From Trichoplax sp. H2 (Eukaryota > Placozoa > Uniplacotomia > Trichoplacea): 64,000 nt of DNA. Position 1 is the first letter of the stretch; every line of letters starts with the position of its first letter. The position numbers and the translations under genes are program-made. The DNA is taken from the NCBI GenBank assembly GCA_003344405.1, contig NOWV01000144.1:124001-188000 (forward strand), given 5' to 3'. Shown in pieces: positions 35,293-49,887 of this stretch. The notes under the pieces are model-generated. The model saw only the letters and a program-made list of their open reading frames with translations. It searched no databases and was not told where the DNA came from.

Positions 35293-37550
35293 TTAGTTAT
35301 TGTTGCAGGAATAACTTTGATTTGCGTTTTGGCATAGCGAGCTGATAGAGACAGCGCATGGATTCCCGTAATTCGTGCAATTCCTGTAACTAGGGCAATC
35401 TCCATTATATGCAACGAAATTTAATTTTGCAGCATCGGCGGGTTGTATTGTCTGATCCGTATTAAGCACATCATAAAATATTACACGTTCATAAGAATGA
35501 GATTGAGAGAAAGATGAAAAAAATTAAGTTAACGAAAGTTAGAATTAAATATTGTTTTTCTTTATAAGAAATTAATATTACCTGCCAAAAATTAAGATCG
35601 TCAACTAATTCTTTCCCAACGAAGCACAGATTATTGTTAAGCTGAATATAAACCCTTTGACCTATAGCTGTTAAATTGGCTATTCCATCTAGGTTCTGTA
35701 ATAAATTATTTAGCATAACAAATACGATGCCTCCTATACTTTGTACATTTCTCAAGCCATTGACGTTGACTAAATTCTGACAAAAATCAAAAGAATGGCA
35801 GGTGAAAAGCATGACGATTAAACACAACCTCAAACATGCTAATTGGTTATGTCCGATAGATATTTAGAGCTATAATATGCTATCAAAACAGCCTTAACAT
35901 AAGCTATTACTTCATGAATAATACCACGCTGTCTTAGCTGAATTTAACATGCTTTAAGCTTGTCGATATTTTACAGTTCAATTGACTCTATAGTTAGATT
36001 CCTTTTAAGATTTATCTACTCTGCAGATGTATTTGTAACATCAAGACTTGCAGTTTAGTGTAATAAGGTTGATAATGCTTACATAAGAATAAATTTAAAT
36101 TAAATAATACTCCAGCTATAGCATATACAATTAGATCAGCTACATTTAATTTATCATGACCTACAGCTACGTTGTCAGTAAAATCTAAATTATACCGTTA
36201 CTGAAAATTCAAGCTAACTGGATACTTCTCACTAAACTGTAACTAGTTATCGTCTATTAAAGTATGACGATAAACTATATTTGTCTGATCCTGTTACTTA
36301 TTAATGACCTACTTGATTTTGAAAGAGATACAAGGACCCTCGAATTGCTTTTAAATTCTGAAAAATGTCTAAATTAGAAATGAATAAATTGCCAATGTAT
36401 AAATTTCCTCCGACTTCCTGAATTCCGGATAAAGCAGATATATTATATAGATTTTCGTTTCCTTCCAGGTGTAGATTCCCTGCGAAATATCATTACAGCA
36501 TTTACAAATTCTAGCTATCATTTAGATCTATCTACTCATACTAGACAATTTTCTATTGTACATCCACTAGAAAAAGTCAAAAATCAATATGTGACGTATT
36601 TCATACCTAATAACGAAAATATTAATCGTAATAGGTACAATGTTATTAATTTCAATACCTGAAACAGCCTTAGCTCGACGTAGGATAGAAATATCGATTA
36701 ATTGATTATTATAGCGAATAATAGCTCTACTAGCAATGTCGTTAACAAAAACGGAGGTATTATTTGGCGCATTAGCTGCTAAAGCAACAAGACTAATTAA
36801 TTGCGAATTGTCATTAATTTCAATGCCACCAAGTTGCAATATATTTTCTAAGCCAGCTAAATCGACGATTGGCAAACCGCGAATACGTAAAACTTCCCGA
36901 ATAACCTAGTGAAGCCATGAAATTTAACTGCCATTAAATTATAAAAAATAGTTTCTATTTGCAAATCAGCATAAAATAGAGTAATACGGTACAATAAACA
37001 GCAGATTATTATAATGAAGCAGGCTTGGAATACCTCAGCACGTTTTGTCACTCCTTATTAAACAAATAATAAAATAGAGATAGTATAAGTCTCTACTTAC
37101 GGTAATATTCTCTAACGGCTTGAGAGAATCTATATCACAGCTTTGCTGATTTCCTAGACAAGAAATATCTAACTCTTGTACTTCTTGGCAGCGGCCGGCA
37201 TTCTTCAGCTGTTGATAATTTTCGATTTGGACAATATTCTGGCTAATGCATGATAACTTAACTGTAATTTCACTTTGTACAGTGTTGCTTGTTATGCCAT
37301 TGCTACCCGTCGCAGTAATATCTACAAATCTAGTAGCAATTACAAGTAAATAAAATCGTATTAAATGCTATAATTACCGCAACATTATGATCCAAAAAAT
37401 AATTAGTTAATGCCCATCAAGGTAATGATATCCATAACATTAATTTAGGGGATCAAGCTTCTTTACCATTTCATATATTAAGCTATGGAAGATGAGAAAT
37501 AATTTCTACGTGCCTAAACAATCTTCTACTCGTAATTACTGTGATACGAG

Positions 37551-37582
<32 letters not shown>

Positions 37583-40500
37583 CCTAGCTCATGTTTTCTA
37601 TTTATTCTACTTCCATCCATTAATGTAACCGTTATAAAATGGAGAACCGTTGCAAAAACTATACTAAAATTTTGACTATTTTTCTCAATTTCTACATAGA
37701 AAGCAATAAACTGAAGAAATTCCTCGTGTAATTGAGGAATATAACATAAGTATTGAATAACATTGAATAGCAGAATAGCTAGTAGCTACTCTCAATTATA
37801 CATCCATAGAAGCATAACTACAGATTACTTAGAGGAATCCTATATTTTCTTCTAGTAGTACATGATAATAATCTAAGATACGGCGCTAATCTATTTATTC
37901 TACTTTCGTGCTTCAATGTAAGTAAGCCTTATGAAATGAAGAACTGTTGCGAGAGCTATATTAAAATTTTGACTAATTTTTCGCACAGGAAGCAAAAAAA
38001 CTAGAGAAATTCCATATGTAATTGAGGGATGTAACATAAGCACTGCACAAAATTAAGTAAAAGAATATTCTAGCTATTAATTATACATCTATAGAGACAT
38101 AAGTGCAGATTACTAAGGGAAATCCTAGATTCTCTTTTAGTAGTATATGATAAACTCGTAATAATCTAAGATAGGACGCTATTACGATAAACCATACGAA
38201 ATCACAGTAACCAATATTTCATTTGGGTTCGAGGCCTATCTTAAACTTACTTATTAGATACATCGGCTTGATTGGCAATAATATTTCCTATCTTTAAATA
38301 ACAATATTGCAAATTTCGTAGTGGAAGCAGAAAGCGATCAGGTGATGTTGCCACATCATTACTAGTGATGATTAAGGTATTGTTGCTAGGCTGGAAGAAA
38401 AATAATAATTTTATGGAAATGAGATTACGAAACGAAACTCAGTTTTTACTCAAATACTATACTGTCTTAAGCGAATTAAAATTGGATAAAGCACGTTATA
38501 GAATTAACAGTAGAAAATAATATTTCTAATACGAAGTTTTTTGATACTCCTTAAGGCTTATAAACTAACTTGTTGAATGACAAATCCATCCGTGTTATTT
38601 ATCGCTAATATTTGATCAGGATCGACGTATTGCAATGAAGCCGTGATATTGGATATCAAGTAGTTATAATGGAGTTGAATTGTAGGAGGAATAACGTTAA
38701 CACACGTTGTTTTCTCGCCAATTTCTACCTTGTAATTACAATTCTAATATCCAGAAAGTAAAACATTTCAATGTTAATTTATCAGCCTAAGAAAAATTCG
38801 AGACTACAAGAAGACACACTATGGAAGTTAACCTCCTTTTGTAGTGTTTAAAGTTGGATATAAGTATGTAAGATCGAAATCCTTGCAGCAGTTACAATAA
38901 TATTTTTCGATCAAAAAAATTATGCACTGATTGACTTCTCATCCAAGAACAAGTTTTAAATCATAAAAAGAAAAGATAATACATCCAGGCTCCAGCCATA
39001 TGAAAATCACTTCCAGAATAATACCGTATTCTAAAATACTCTGCAGCTACGGCAATTGATCGTCCACTAACGCTTTATTGCAATGGAAAACTACAACTAC
39101 AGATGCAATTATATCAGCTTTTAGGCTAGCAATGTATTTAAAAGATAGCTGTACCTGTATTGAATCTAGGCAAACTGTTGGATTTAAGGAAGCAGTCAAG
39201 AAAGTAATACTTGCAGTACTTGGTATACTGGTGTTCCCGTTATAGACAATCGAGAAAGTTATTTGCGCTGTAGTGAAGTTACTTGCAGGCGCCATTAGAC
39301 CGGTCATGAAAACGACATAATCACGAAGAAGTAAAGCAAAAGTATCATTGTTGAAGGGCTTTGATACGTTTTGACGTAAATATAAGACACTTCCATCAGA
39401 ACTTGAATCCACTGTAATGGAGGCACCCTCAAAAGTAGTGCCACATTGGCACCATAGACTATTATTGGTAAATTCTCTAAAAAAAGAGAAATAGATTATT
39501 TTCACAATGGAGTTCTAACTTAAGATCAGTTAAGCTCTCAATGGTCGCACCATTAATGTTAAAAAATCTTGATATGCTATTAAGCAGTACTAAAAATGAA
39601 AACCATAATCTTCAAGGTAACGTAACTAATTGTAATTAGATCGATATGTAAAGCAACTTTATATTATCATAAAAAACGATGGATGAAATTTATGATATAA
39701 TCCTCTTCGGTACTTTAACGGAATAAAAAACTAATAGACAATCTTGGAAATAATGTCATTTATCGTGGCGGAATTGATATTTAATACAGCACTTTTAGTA
39801 TCGATTTTAATTGATGAATACCAAAATGACTGATAGAACTACGTATCTTGACGGAAATTAATATCTTAAAGGAATAATTAACACCATTTATAGAAGATTG
39901 CTACAGTATAACCAACGTGGCTATGAAATAGCAAGGAAAGGAAAACATAAAATTAAATAGGTATAAAAAAGAATTCTCTACCAATTTGTAGACTATTAGA
40001 CTTGGAGCGAATGTATTGCAATAAGAATCACAGCAATTTCTATAATTTACCCAATTTGACAACCATCTGTGATATTTCCTGAACATAAGGTTATTCCTAG
40101 CCTTCCGTTGGTCAGCGGCTTGGTAATTTGTATTTTAATTTCAAATTGATTGATATCGAGCTGTGGTTGATCATCAATAATTGCATCTGATGCGGCTATT
40201 TTAATTGATAATGTGCTAGCATTAGGATAATTAGCCGTCATTGCAAAATGGTTTCCAATTTTTGAAGGACCATTTAAATCAACGTAGGGGGAGTAAGGTC
40301 GGGTAATTTTCATAGGTATAGTGCATGAATGTGTTTGGAATTTTTTTGATAAAGTAAAGGTTAAATTTTGCTCAGTTAAAGAAGATAAAGGCCAATTATT
40401 GCTATACATCACCTGCGATAGAATATTCTTGAAGAAAATATTATATGAAATAATTAGAGACTTTATGAAATCGATAAAATTATCCATTACTCGCCAACGA

Positions 40501-43500
40501 ATTGAAAACTTCAAGATCTATATAATACACTACTCTATTTTACTTTTACTTAAATTAGGATAGAGAAACTAATTATAACTTACTCGGTAGTAGGTAAATG
40601 AACCCTCTTGCATAATCTCCAATCCAGTGGAATCATTTCCGTTATAAATTAATCTACCGCCAGTATTAGGATAAGCCTGTAATTCGACTGTTGCATTCGT
40701 CAAGATATCATGGTCGCCTAATTCGGAACGAAAACGAACGAGTCGAAGTGGATAAAATGGTAGCGGTGTGACTTGAATAATGAAGGTTATTGATTCAGGG
40801 CAAGTTAAATAGAAATGAATCGGATGGACAAAGATATTGATCACTTGTGCTTCCTGGATGCTACCGTTAATATTCTGCAATGCCATATTGATATAACGAT
40901 ATTCCGGTGGGACATTGATAGTAGCATTATTGACATAATAAAGTGATTGCAAGACAAGTTGATAGTCCCTAGCTATTGCAATACCAGTAATATTTATGTG
41001 ATAGGTATCACCTGTAAATCGAAAGTGAACATTAATAATACTGATCTGATTTCGGTACACTAGTCAAGAATTGGAATGCGAATAATAAAATCATAGGACG
41101 GAAATTTAATTCTTAATGATAACCTATATAAAATTTATAGAACTGATTCCGGTGCGATATTCAAAAATTAAAATGCGAATAATAAAATCGTAAGGCAGCT
41201 ATTTTAGTTGTTAATGATAGCTTATATCAAATTTATAGATCTCATTCCTATAACTGATCTTATCGAATCTATGGTACACCGCAATTGTGTACTCAATAGA
41301 ATCACTTAACTTAGCAATAGCATATCTAAGATATTTTACTTTAATTGAATCCAAGAACTAGAGCAATTTTACAGAATTTTATTACACTTACTTGATTCGG
41401 ATAATGTTAAACCAAATCGCCTAATTAAGCCTTGATCAAGACGAATGTAATCATGATTAGTAAGCGATGAACCACTTAATTTGATCGTAATTCCTGCAAT
41501 AGGGATCGATTCAATCGATGCATTGGCTATCGTATTAACTATATGTAGTCCGGTCTGCAATACGAAATACATGCGATTGAATTTAAACGGAAAATAGTTT
41601 AAATCAGTACTATGATTGAACGCAATCGCTAATAAACTAGTTGGATAAGGAATTATCGATATAAAAATATCAAGAGGAATACCAGTGTTCCCAAGTTGAT
41701 CCGCTAAAGTTGCAGTAATTATACGACAACCAGCCTGCAAATTCGCTTGATCATTCGTATAGGTTAAAGTTTTAATAATTTGATCATACGTTATAGTTTG
41801 GCCGGTGATGTTATAAACTATTCTCCTTGAATGGGTTACATTCACATTGCCAGGCGTTATAATAGAAATATCCTCTTGATCAAGGCCTGCTATATTGGTT
41901 AAAGTAATGGCAATTTCTGATATTAACTGTTGAGATGGATTAATAATAGCCATAGGCCCAAGTTGACCAACTGCAAGGGCTCGTGATGCAGTTGGCAGTA
42001 AAGTAAATGTACGGCGATTACAACGTACATAGGGCCGATGATTATCATTATTAACAACATCAACAGTGATGCTAGTCGGTGTATTAAACGCAACTGTATC
42101 ACGAAGAGAGATCTGAATCTTTCTACTTGATGTTTTCAATTCACCAGAATAGTCGGTAAACGTTAGTGTTGATAATATTTGTTGATATTCTATAGATGTT
42201 CCGTTTCCCTTGATAACTAGTCGAGTTGGTGTTTCGTTGATAATTTTTATAGAAGATGAAGACGAAGGTAAATTTTTTACGTGAGTTGAATTTATAGATA
42301 AATACTGACCACAACTAAGAATGCATAATCCAATTTGAGCGTTAACGCTTAAGCCATCGCAATGTCGTCCAATTTGATTATCAAATTGCTTCCGGCAACC
42401 ATATTCAATAGCGAGAGGATGGCTACAATGTGATAGAGGATGAACCAATTCAACAACAGCTTCCTCCAGTAGAAATTCGGGCTGGTCAAGATCAGCGATA
42501 ATAATACCTTCTGCAATAGGTAAAGGTTGGTCATTCTGTGTATACGTCCATCGAGCTTTAGTCAATGTTATGGTAGGCCTTAGTTTATCGTAATGAATTA
42601 GTCGGATATACGTAAATGAAGGTAAGGATTCCTGCCGACCATCATTAACAGTAAATGAAATAGTTCGTTGAGACCCTGCAAGAGGATTAGCAGCTATTGC
42701 TTGATACCTATTATATATACAAGCATTAACAGCAGAGATATTAATGGCGCTTCTACGCTTAAGTAGGAAAACAATATTAATCTAATCAAGATTTTAAGTA
42801 CGTTGCATACTTTAGAGTTTAATAACTCATAAACTTGAAAGCTACGTTATTTTCAATTTGAATCACAAGTGTAAATATCACTTATAAATGCCTATTAATA
42901 CTATAAAATTATCAAATAACACTCTTGTAAATGCGATAATAAAATCTCTGTTATAATAAAATGATATTACTTTTATCTAGGCTTACGTTAGATATCCACT
43001 TGGTGCAATATTTGTGGTATCGACTTAGCAAATAAATTTATAAATTATTGATCGACAGCTACCGATGCGCATTTTAATCAATCTACTCATGTGGAACTAT
43101 GATCCCGTGTATGCTATAGAATCATTAATATACTCTACTTCTCTCGTAACGAAATAACTTACCGGAAAAGTTGAAAAATTTGCAAATATTCGCTGTGGCT
43201 ACCATTACCATTGACACTAATATGAAATTGGTTATAATTGGTATTTGGCGGATAACTCAAAGTAAAACCGCTTGGAATACTGTTACTTGTGATTAAACGC
43301 TCTTTTCCGATATTTTCAATTTCCATTAATTTGATGGTAGTATTAACAATATAATTTCGTACTTGATATTGGCTATCTAAATCAGAAATTGTAGCATTGG
43401 TACCGATAAGGCCAATTATACTAGGGTTAACAATGGCAGTTCCGTTATAGACATCATGGTAATAAGTCAAGTAATCTCGATCAGATCGAAAGCCTAAAGT

Positions 43501-46500
43501 AGAATAGTGCATGAAAATTACAGCCTTGATTAGTAAGTGATTAATGCTAAATTAATGCTATGCAATCTTATAAGTCGATTTAAATCCTACCCGATATATT
43601 CACACTAGACTGACTTTGAAATCCATTTAACCGCACTATGGGAGAATTGTCGTTAATTAAGCGTATCTTAATATTAATCGATATTGGAAGGCTAGTAAAA
43701 ACTTCATCTTGAACAATAATCTGCACTTGGCGGTCAATACCGCTAGGTTCAATAGCGATACTAGTATAAGTTAATGTTCTCAAAATAGCTTCATAGGTTG
43801 ACGGTGATTTATTACCAGATAGAGAGAGCATATTATCAACATAACTATAATTTAAGCTTAGTTCAGAAGCTATTTGGGAATCAACTTGTAGATACTGACC
43901 ACAGCTTTCGTTGCAGCTATAGAAGAGCAGACATAGAGCAAATAATTAATTATTATTTAAATTAGATTTTTCCGTATTCTGTAATGTATATTAATGTCTA
44001 CAAATAAGCTCGAGAAATTCAATATGAAATAATACCTCTTGATATTCGTAGAATTGCGACAGGAAAGTTGTAGCATAGAATTGGTCAGACAAGATGCCGC
44101 TGGATTGACAAGAAACGCAGATGCAGAAGTCAAGTTATAATAAGGATAATCTCTATCGGTTATACGTAAGGTTGAAGCAATAGCAAGAGGTTTGGAATTT
44201 TCAGTAAATACGAAATTATTTTGGGTCAGAATCATCTGAGGGCGAAATTTATCATTATGGATGATTCTGATATAAGTTTGCGAAATCGGAGACTGAAATT
44301 GACCATCGCTAGCGAAAAACTCAATCGTTCTGTCATCTCCACTGAGTTGTGTGGCATTGGAATAATACCTGGATCGATATTAATAAATACATTTAGTGTC
44401 AATCTGAAATTAAACTATAAAATAAATAGTTCTATGACAAGAAATTAACGGTTAAAAATAGTCAATATAATCTGTTATGATGACTTTAAGGTGGAATCTA
44501 AATTCCTCAATATGAAATATGCTTGTATAGATCAAATAAATATTATGAGTTCTGCTTGTAGTAGTCAGGTAATATTTTTTAGAAAAGATTACCATGTGTT
44601 GCTTTAATTATAGTACAAGCCGATTGTAAAAATATAAGGATAACTTACATTACAGTTCTTAAGATTTGAGGATAAGCTACATGACTTGCATTGCCTCTTA
44701 GTAAGATAGACTTTTGGCGATCTAACCGATTATTAATGAGCTGGATTTGAATTCCAAATTGTTCCAGTAAGGATGAATTGAGAAATAGAAATTCATTATC
44801 GAAATTATCAATGTTAGTTAGAATGATATCCATCGAAGTAATATACGGATTAATGCTATCTCCATCAGTGATTTCCAATTGTGATCCAACAACAGCTACA
44901 CCTTGTGCAGGTTTAGAATCATTGAATATGACAAGATAGTCCAAAGAAGCATTATATCCTGGAAAGAGAGTATTTTAAAAATTATAGTAGAAATCTTTTA
45001 ATTTTTCTCTCGTGAGTAAACATTATGAAAATGGTAAAATAAATAATCTATGCATAAATGGCATATTCTAGTTGTTACTTTGTCGTCACTAAACTTATTA
45101 TAGCGATAGTACATTCTAAGAATTTCAACTACAAATCTATTTGATAGCATCAAAAGACTAAGATACAAAATGAAATGTAACAAAATAGGCATAGGAAGGC
45201 TTCTCTGGCTACCAGCATATGACTCCTGATCTTATGCTATTATGGCTTACAGTAGTTTAGTATTATCTTATTAATGTCAGCATAAAGTCATATCAATCAA
45301 ATAGAGAAAAATTATTCTTTACCTGTAATATTAAATGGAGAATTGCTTGGATCTTGAATCCCATTTAATCTGATCACAAATCCGTTATCGTTTATATTTA
45401 AGATCGAAATGGATAGAGTAGTAAAGCCTTGCAATACCTTTTGCTCATCGTAATTTATAGCTGAAATATTTAAATTATAGGATGACTGTTGTTCATAGTC
45501 AAATGATTGGGTTGTTGTCACTAAACCCGTAACAGCATCAATAGTGAATTTGCCTTTTTCATTGCCTTGAACAATTGCATAACTGATAGTATTGCCGCGA
45601 CAAGTATCAATATCTGTTGCTCCGACTTGTACAACAAATATACCTGGTGGTGAATTTTCTACCATGGAGGCTAAGTAATTTGTTTGGTTAAAGACCGGTT
45701 TATTATCATTATAGCCGTAAACATAGACCTTTGCAGAAGTGATATAGCTGCGCTGATCGTTAATCGTAGCGTAGAAATCAATTTGACGTGATCGACATGT
45801 TGGTTCATCTCTAGTGTTGTTATAATAAATTTGGAGGAGATGATTTTGATAATCGATCAAAGTAGAAGGTCCACTGATATTAATATTATGGAAATCGTTA
45901 CTAATATCAACCGTTAAATCACTTGCTGCAATAGAAATATTAGGACGTGATTGAAATAGCAATTGATCATGATTGCCGTCTGGAAAGTTAATAAGTTGCA
46001 CTATCAAAGTGGTCATCGTTGTAAATAATCGATTCCTTGTAAATATGCGTGCAACTGACGATGCAACAGGTACTGGTGGTTGTGTTTCGATAAAATTTGT
46101 GGTATAATCATAAGAATTAATATCAGGCCCAGATAAATCTATAATTGGTGCTAGATTATTAACTGGTTTGATAGTAAATGTAGTTGAACTTGTCAAATTG
46201 AAGGGCGTTAATTCATCTGGATACAGTAAAATTTCTGCTGTCATGGCGGAAATTGGATTTGGTGACTCGTAACTATTAGAATAATAGATTCTACGTATGA
46301 TATCTGCATAATTTTGCAGTATATTATCTCCTTGTAAAGTTAGTTTAGCCATTTGTTGATCATAGGATGCCATAATTGTGTTGTTCGTATTTATTGGTGG
46401 ATCAATTACAAGTAATTGTTGTCCGCACGTCTTTAAACATTGGATTGCAACACCTGTTGACGCTTTATTGCCGAATGCTAAAGCTTTCAGACGTCCGGTA

Positions 46501-48903
46501 TAATACCCTACCATTGCATTGGGACTATTCCATAAAGCTCCAGCAACGAGTACACCATTACCATCATCAGTAATATTGTCAAGTATAGACTGACTATCTG
46601 TAATTTGGATGAATTGAAAGGTAAAAAACGAATATTAATATTCAACATCAACAAATTACCAGCTATCATTTTCTAATATTCCAAGTCAAAATGAATTATT
46701 TTGAGGTACTAATAGATGATAGACTATTGTATTATGAAGATACCTAAGAAAAATGATCAAGCTACATGATAGAGACATTGTCAACTTGCTTATACTGGGT
46801 AATCATTCAATATATGTACTTATATAAATTCTGTCCTATTAATAATTCTTAATAAAGATGAAGGGGATAATATACACTATCCTTCTAATTGGTATAAGAT
46901 CCACACGATTAGTATTTTTTTAACTCATATAGATACTATAGCACTTTACCTATAAGATCATGATCAATATATAATGTTGCAGAGCCTTCAGAGATTGATA
47001 TAGTTAGTTGATGCCAACGTTCGTTATCTATTCTTTGCTGAAGGCTGAATGATACATTCTGCTGACGAAAAGATAAAATTACAGTATCATTGCTTACGAG
47101 GCTTAGGCCAAAAATTATTTGATCATTTGTAGACTTTGTTAAAATATATCGATGATTTGTATTATTAATCATCGGTTGCCATAGCCATGTGCTAATGGTT
47201 AATTGATTATCTAGAATCAAAGGTTGGCTAGCATTTGAGACGATATATGCCTCGGTACCATTGAAAATAATACTATTATCTACATCTTGTTGTAAATTTT
47301 CAGCTGTTTGCTGTATAGCTTGACCAATATCCAGCCCTTGTTTTAACATACCACAAGATCGATATCGATATATATTTGCTTTACAAATAAATTGATGCTG
47401 GCATTTGAATGTGCACTGACCAGCACATTTACATCCAAGACATCCGGCTTGTAAGCATAATATCTGATTTAATGTGATATATTCAGGACGAATTATAATT
47501 TGACTTAGTGATCCTTTGAATGGATAGAAATTACTTACTTCACTCGAATACTGTCCAAAAAGTAAGTTGTAGTTTTCGTTTTGACTATTAGTTAAGACTG
47601 GAAGTTGCATTTGCTGTTGAATAACGATAGTGTCGATATATAATGTTGAATTAGGATATTGAATATGTAACGTCAAATTATGCCATTTTCCGTCGTCGAT
47701 TGCATAGTTTTTCTCAGTTAAATTGTACTTTAGTATTGATTTCTGATTAAAATTGAAACCTTGCGTACTTCGGTACCAGAATTCAATGATATCCTGACTT
47801 CCTAGAGATAAAAGTGTGTAATCTATTTGATCACCTGGAGCGGAATTGCGAGAGATGATTGCGCCATCATTACCCAATTCCTGTTTGATTTTAAGGGATA
47901 GGGTCATATAATTTGTAAATCGATATGGAGTTACTTGGCGATCGACTAGCATAGCGCTAGATGCAGTGCCATCAAAGTTGATAATACCTTGAGCATCTGG
48001 TCGTTTATTAGAATTAATATCCAATGGAAAAGAAACTTTAGCTAGATCTAATACGCCTGTTCGCATCATGACTTTGGCTATATCTCCATAAAGACATTGA
48101 TCAAAATTGCTACCCGATTGACAGCCGCTATAAATTATACTCTCCTTATTAATCATATATTGGGTTAGAGTGTAAGATTTCGTATAGGTTGTCTCACCGT
48201 GTACATTTAATGTTACTGTTGGATAGCTAATATCTAAGACCAGATTATGCCAGTCGTCATGTGCAAGTAAGACATTATTAAAAGTGAATGAATAATAGCT
48301 ATTTTGTGATGATCGATAGCGAAATAGAATACGATTGAGATCAGCGTACAGATATAATCCGTACACGAGAAGGTTGTCATCTGATGCAACAGTAGTTATT
48401 AACCATGCACGGGTATTAGATTGAATTCGAAAGCAAATGGAGAGGATCAAGTTATTAGGTAGATTATAAAGGCGTAAACTTTGCTGATATTTTAGTCTAC
48501 CCTTGCCATTAAATGAGTAATAACCAGATTCTTTTTGAATACTTCCTTCTATAGTTGAATTATCGAGGATATCGGTAATGGTTGCACTGTCAACACCGCA
48601 TGTGCCATAAATATTGGAATTGCAATAACAGTCATTTTGAGTTATATTCTTTAATGTAGATTGTAATGTTATTGTGGCATTCGATATTTGTACTTGATTA
48701 TCAGAAGTATTAGCTGACTGAGACGATGATGATGTCAGCTCGATATTAGGACTAATAGCTAATGGTGATTGTTCTTCATAAAACACATTTACATATCTTG
48801 GCGGCGTAATTATTACATCTGTGAATATACCCAATCGTCGTTGGAGCAAATTGGAAAATATGAAAAATATCAAAATCAAAAGATAAAATTTTGTATTTTG
48901 CAT
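35293..48903 (-). CDS. Giant secreted multidomain protein: LamG-like, cadherin/VCBS-like repeats, receptor L-like C-terminus
   Basis: Read 48903 to 35293. Exons: 46950-48903, 45323-46597, 44649-44958, 44036-44368, 43591-43916, 43163-43493, 41392-42707, 40584-41059, 40051-40412, 39155-39476, 38570-38743, 38251-38390, 37101-37329, about 36607-36905, 36313-36479, 35582-35776, 35293-35451; about 2,790 codons. The start has a signal peptide (FYLLILIFFIFSNLL). Three LamG/pentraxin-like domains follow (DDWHNLVLDI, DGKWHNLTLHI, NERWHQLTISI), the second trailed by a Cys cluster (GCLGCKCAGQC). One cadherin repeat (ATDIDTC, FDYEQQ, NINDN) lies in exon 2. A long array follows of units with Y-x-x-ILRTL-x-Y, R-x-I-x-F-x-x-x-DG and 'CGQYL' motifs. 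The C-terminus has receptor L-domain-like units (LENILQLGGIEI, NLKAIRGSLYLF, NVQSIGGIVFV) and a Cys-rich tail. No membrane span or GPI signal was seen. N-glycosylation sequons are abundant. The join at 36607 is phase-uncertain. Confidence 0.8.
37554..37582. repeat. TA dinucleotide microsatellite
   Basis: An uninterrupted run of about 14 TA units lies in an intron of the giant minus-strand gene, immediately beside a larger tandem duplication. Confidence 0.9.
37598..38185. repeat. Intronic tandem duplication, two copies of about 293 bp
   Basis: Copy 1 starts with 'ctatttattctact' at 37598 and copy 2 with the same word at 37891. Both continue in register through 'gaac-gttgc', 'attttgact', 'gaaattcc', 'taattgag', 'aattatacat' and 'aatctaagata'. 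They are diverged by many substitutions. They lie in the intron between exons 38251-38390 and 37101-37329. Confidence 0.85.
41062..41255. repeat. Intronic tandem duplication, two copies of about 97 bp
   Basis: The word 'aatgcgaataataaaatc' occurs at 41075 and again at 41172, followed in both by matching 'ttaatgata-c-tatat-aaatttatagaa/atct' tracts. It lies in the intron directly upstream (minus strand) of exon 40584-41059, starting at its splice acceptor. Confidence 0.85.
46950..48903 (-). CDS. First exon of the giant gene: signal peptide and LamG-like domains
   Basis: A single 1,954-nt exon encodes a cleavable signal peptide, a Ser/Asn-rich stretch with several sequons, a first LamG-like domain (about residues 110-300), a second (about 305-500), a Cys-rich patch with a CxxCxCxxxCxxxC pattern, and most of a third LamG-like domain. 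That domain finishes in the next exon after a phase-1 intron (ATAG|gtaaag). Confidence 0.85.
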
Positions 48904-49842
48904 TACCTCATTACAGTACGTTACTTGATCTTATTAAAGATGTTATAACACAAAACTATAATTATATTAATTATTATTACTTTTAATTCTGTTTAATTAT
49001 CCATGAATAAGGATTGAAATAATCATTGACGGATAAATGAGACATTATTAATGATCAATTTGGTTATCATTTTACCTTGCGTTCTTGCTGTTGTAACCGT
49101 AAGCATCCAATTGACGATGACATAACTAAAAAGCATTAGAAGCTTCATCTTGGACGGATAGATTTTATTGTATTTAGATGGCAATTAATTCTGTTTCTTT
49201 ATAAGCTTTGATCGGTTTAACATTAAGTGTAATTGCGCTATTTATGGCTCGATCGACAATTTGTACATTTTAAATTGAAAAGAATTTGTCCGTTAATTCT
49301 GCATATTGTGATTTTGACAGCTCCTACTCTACTACTCTAGATAGTTTCGAAAGCAGTAACAAATCCCTGTAATAATAATTACACCTATTCCAACACGGTA
49401 CTATAGCTAGGTAAAGATGTTTTCTAGTTTCGTGCATGCATCTAACATATTATCGTGTTAATAATTACGAGTTTAGGGCTACCGTAATCAAGATGTAAAA
49501 GGTAGAAAAACTTGAGTATAATATTATAAAATTCTACGCCTATCTGAAGTCTTACAAGATTATAACTGAAAGAACAGCCTATTGACTATACTACGCGTAT
49601 GTATGAGTTGACTTTTTAGACATATAAAATCCGCTATCGATACCATATGGTGGTATTATTCATTTATATTTCTGATATAATGATTCATTATACTCTTACG
49701 TAATTAATATTGACAATATAAACATCTATTCCGTACACACTGCACCTAATATCATTTCTATTGACTTATGATGAAGATATACCGTATTGGAACGGTCCTT
49801 TCTATCCTTACAGACCTTACTATGATTGAGGAGAATTGCTTT

Positions 49843-49887
49843 GGCATGGACTACTAGATATACGATCTGGGTGTATCTCGTAGTCCA
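49843..49887. repeat. Imperfect inverted repeat (hairpin)
   Basis: 'catggactactagatatac' at the left and 'gtatctcgtagtccatg' at the right are reverse complements apart from one mismatch and a small length difference, with a short loop. The 'gactactaga' word is also found in the inner arms of the foldback element at 19690-19901, hinting at a related element. Confidence 0.65.
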
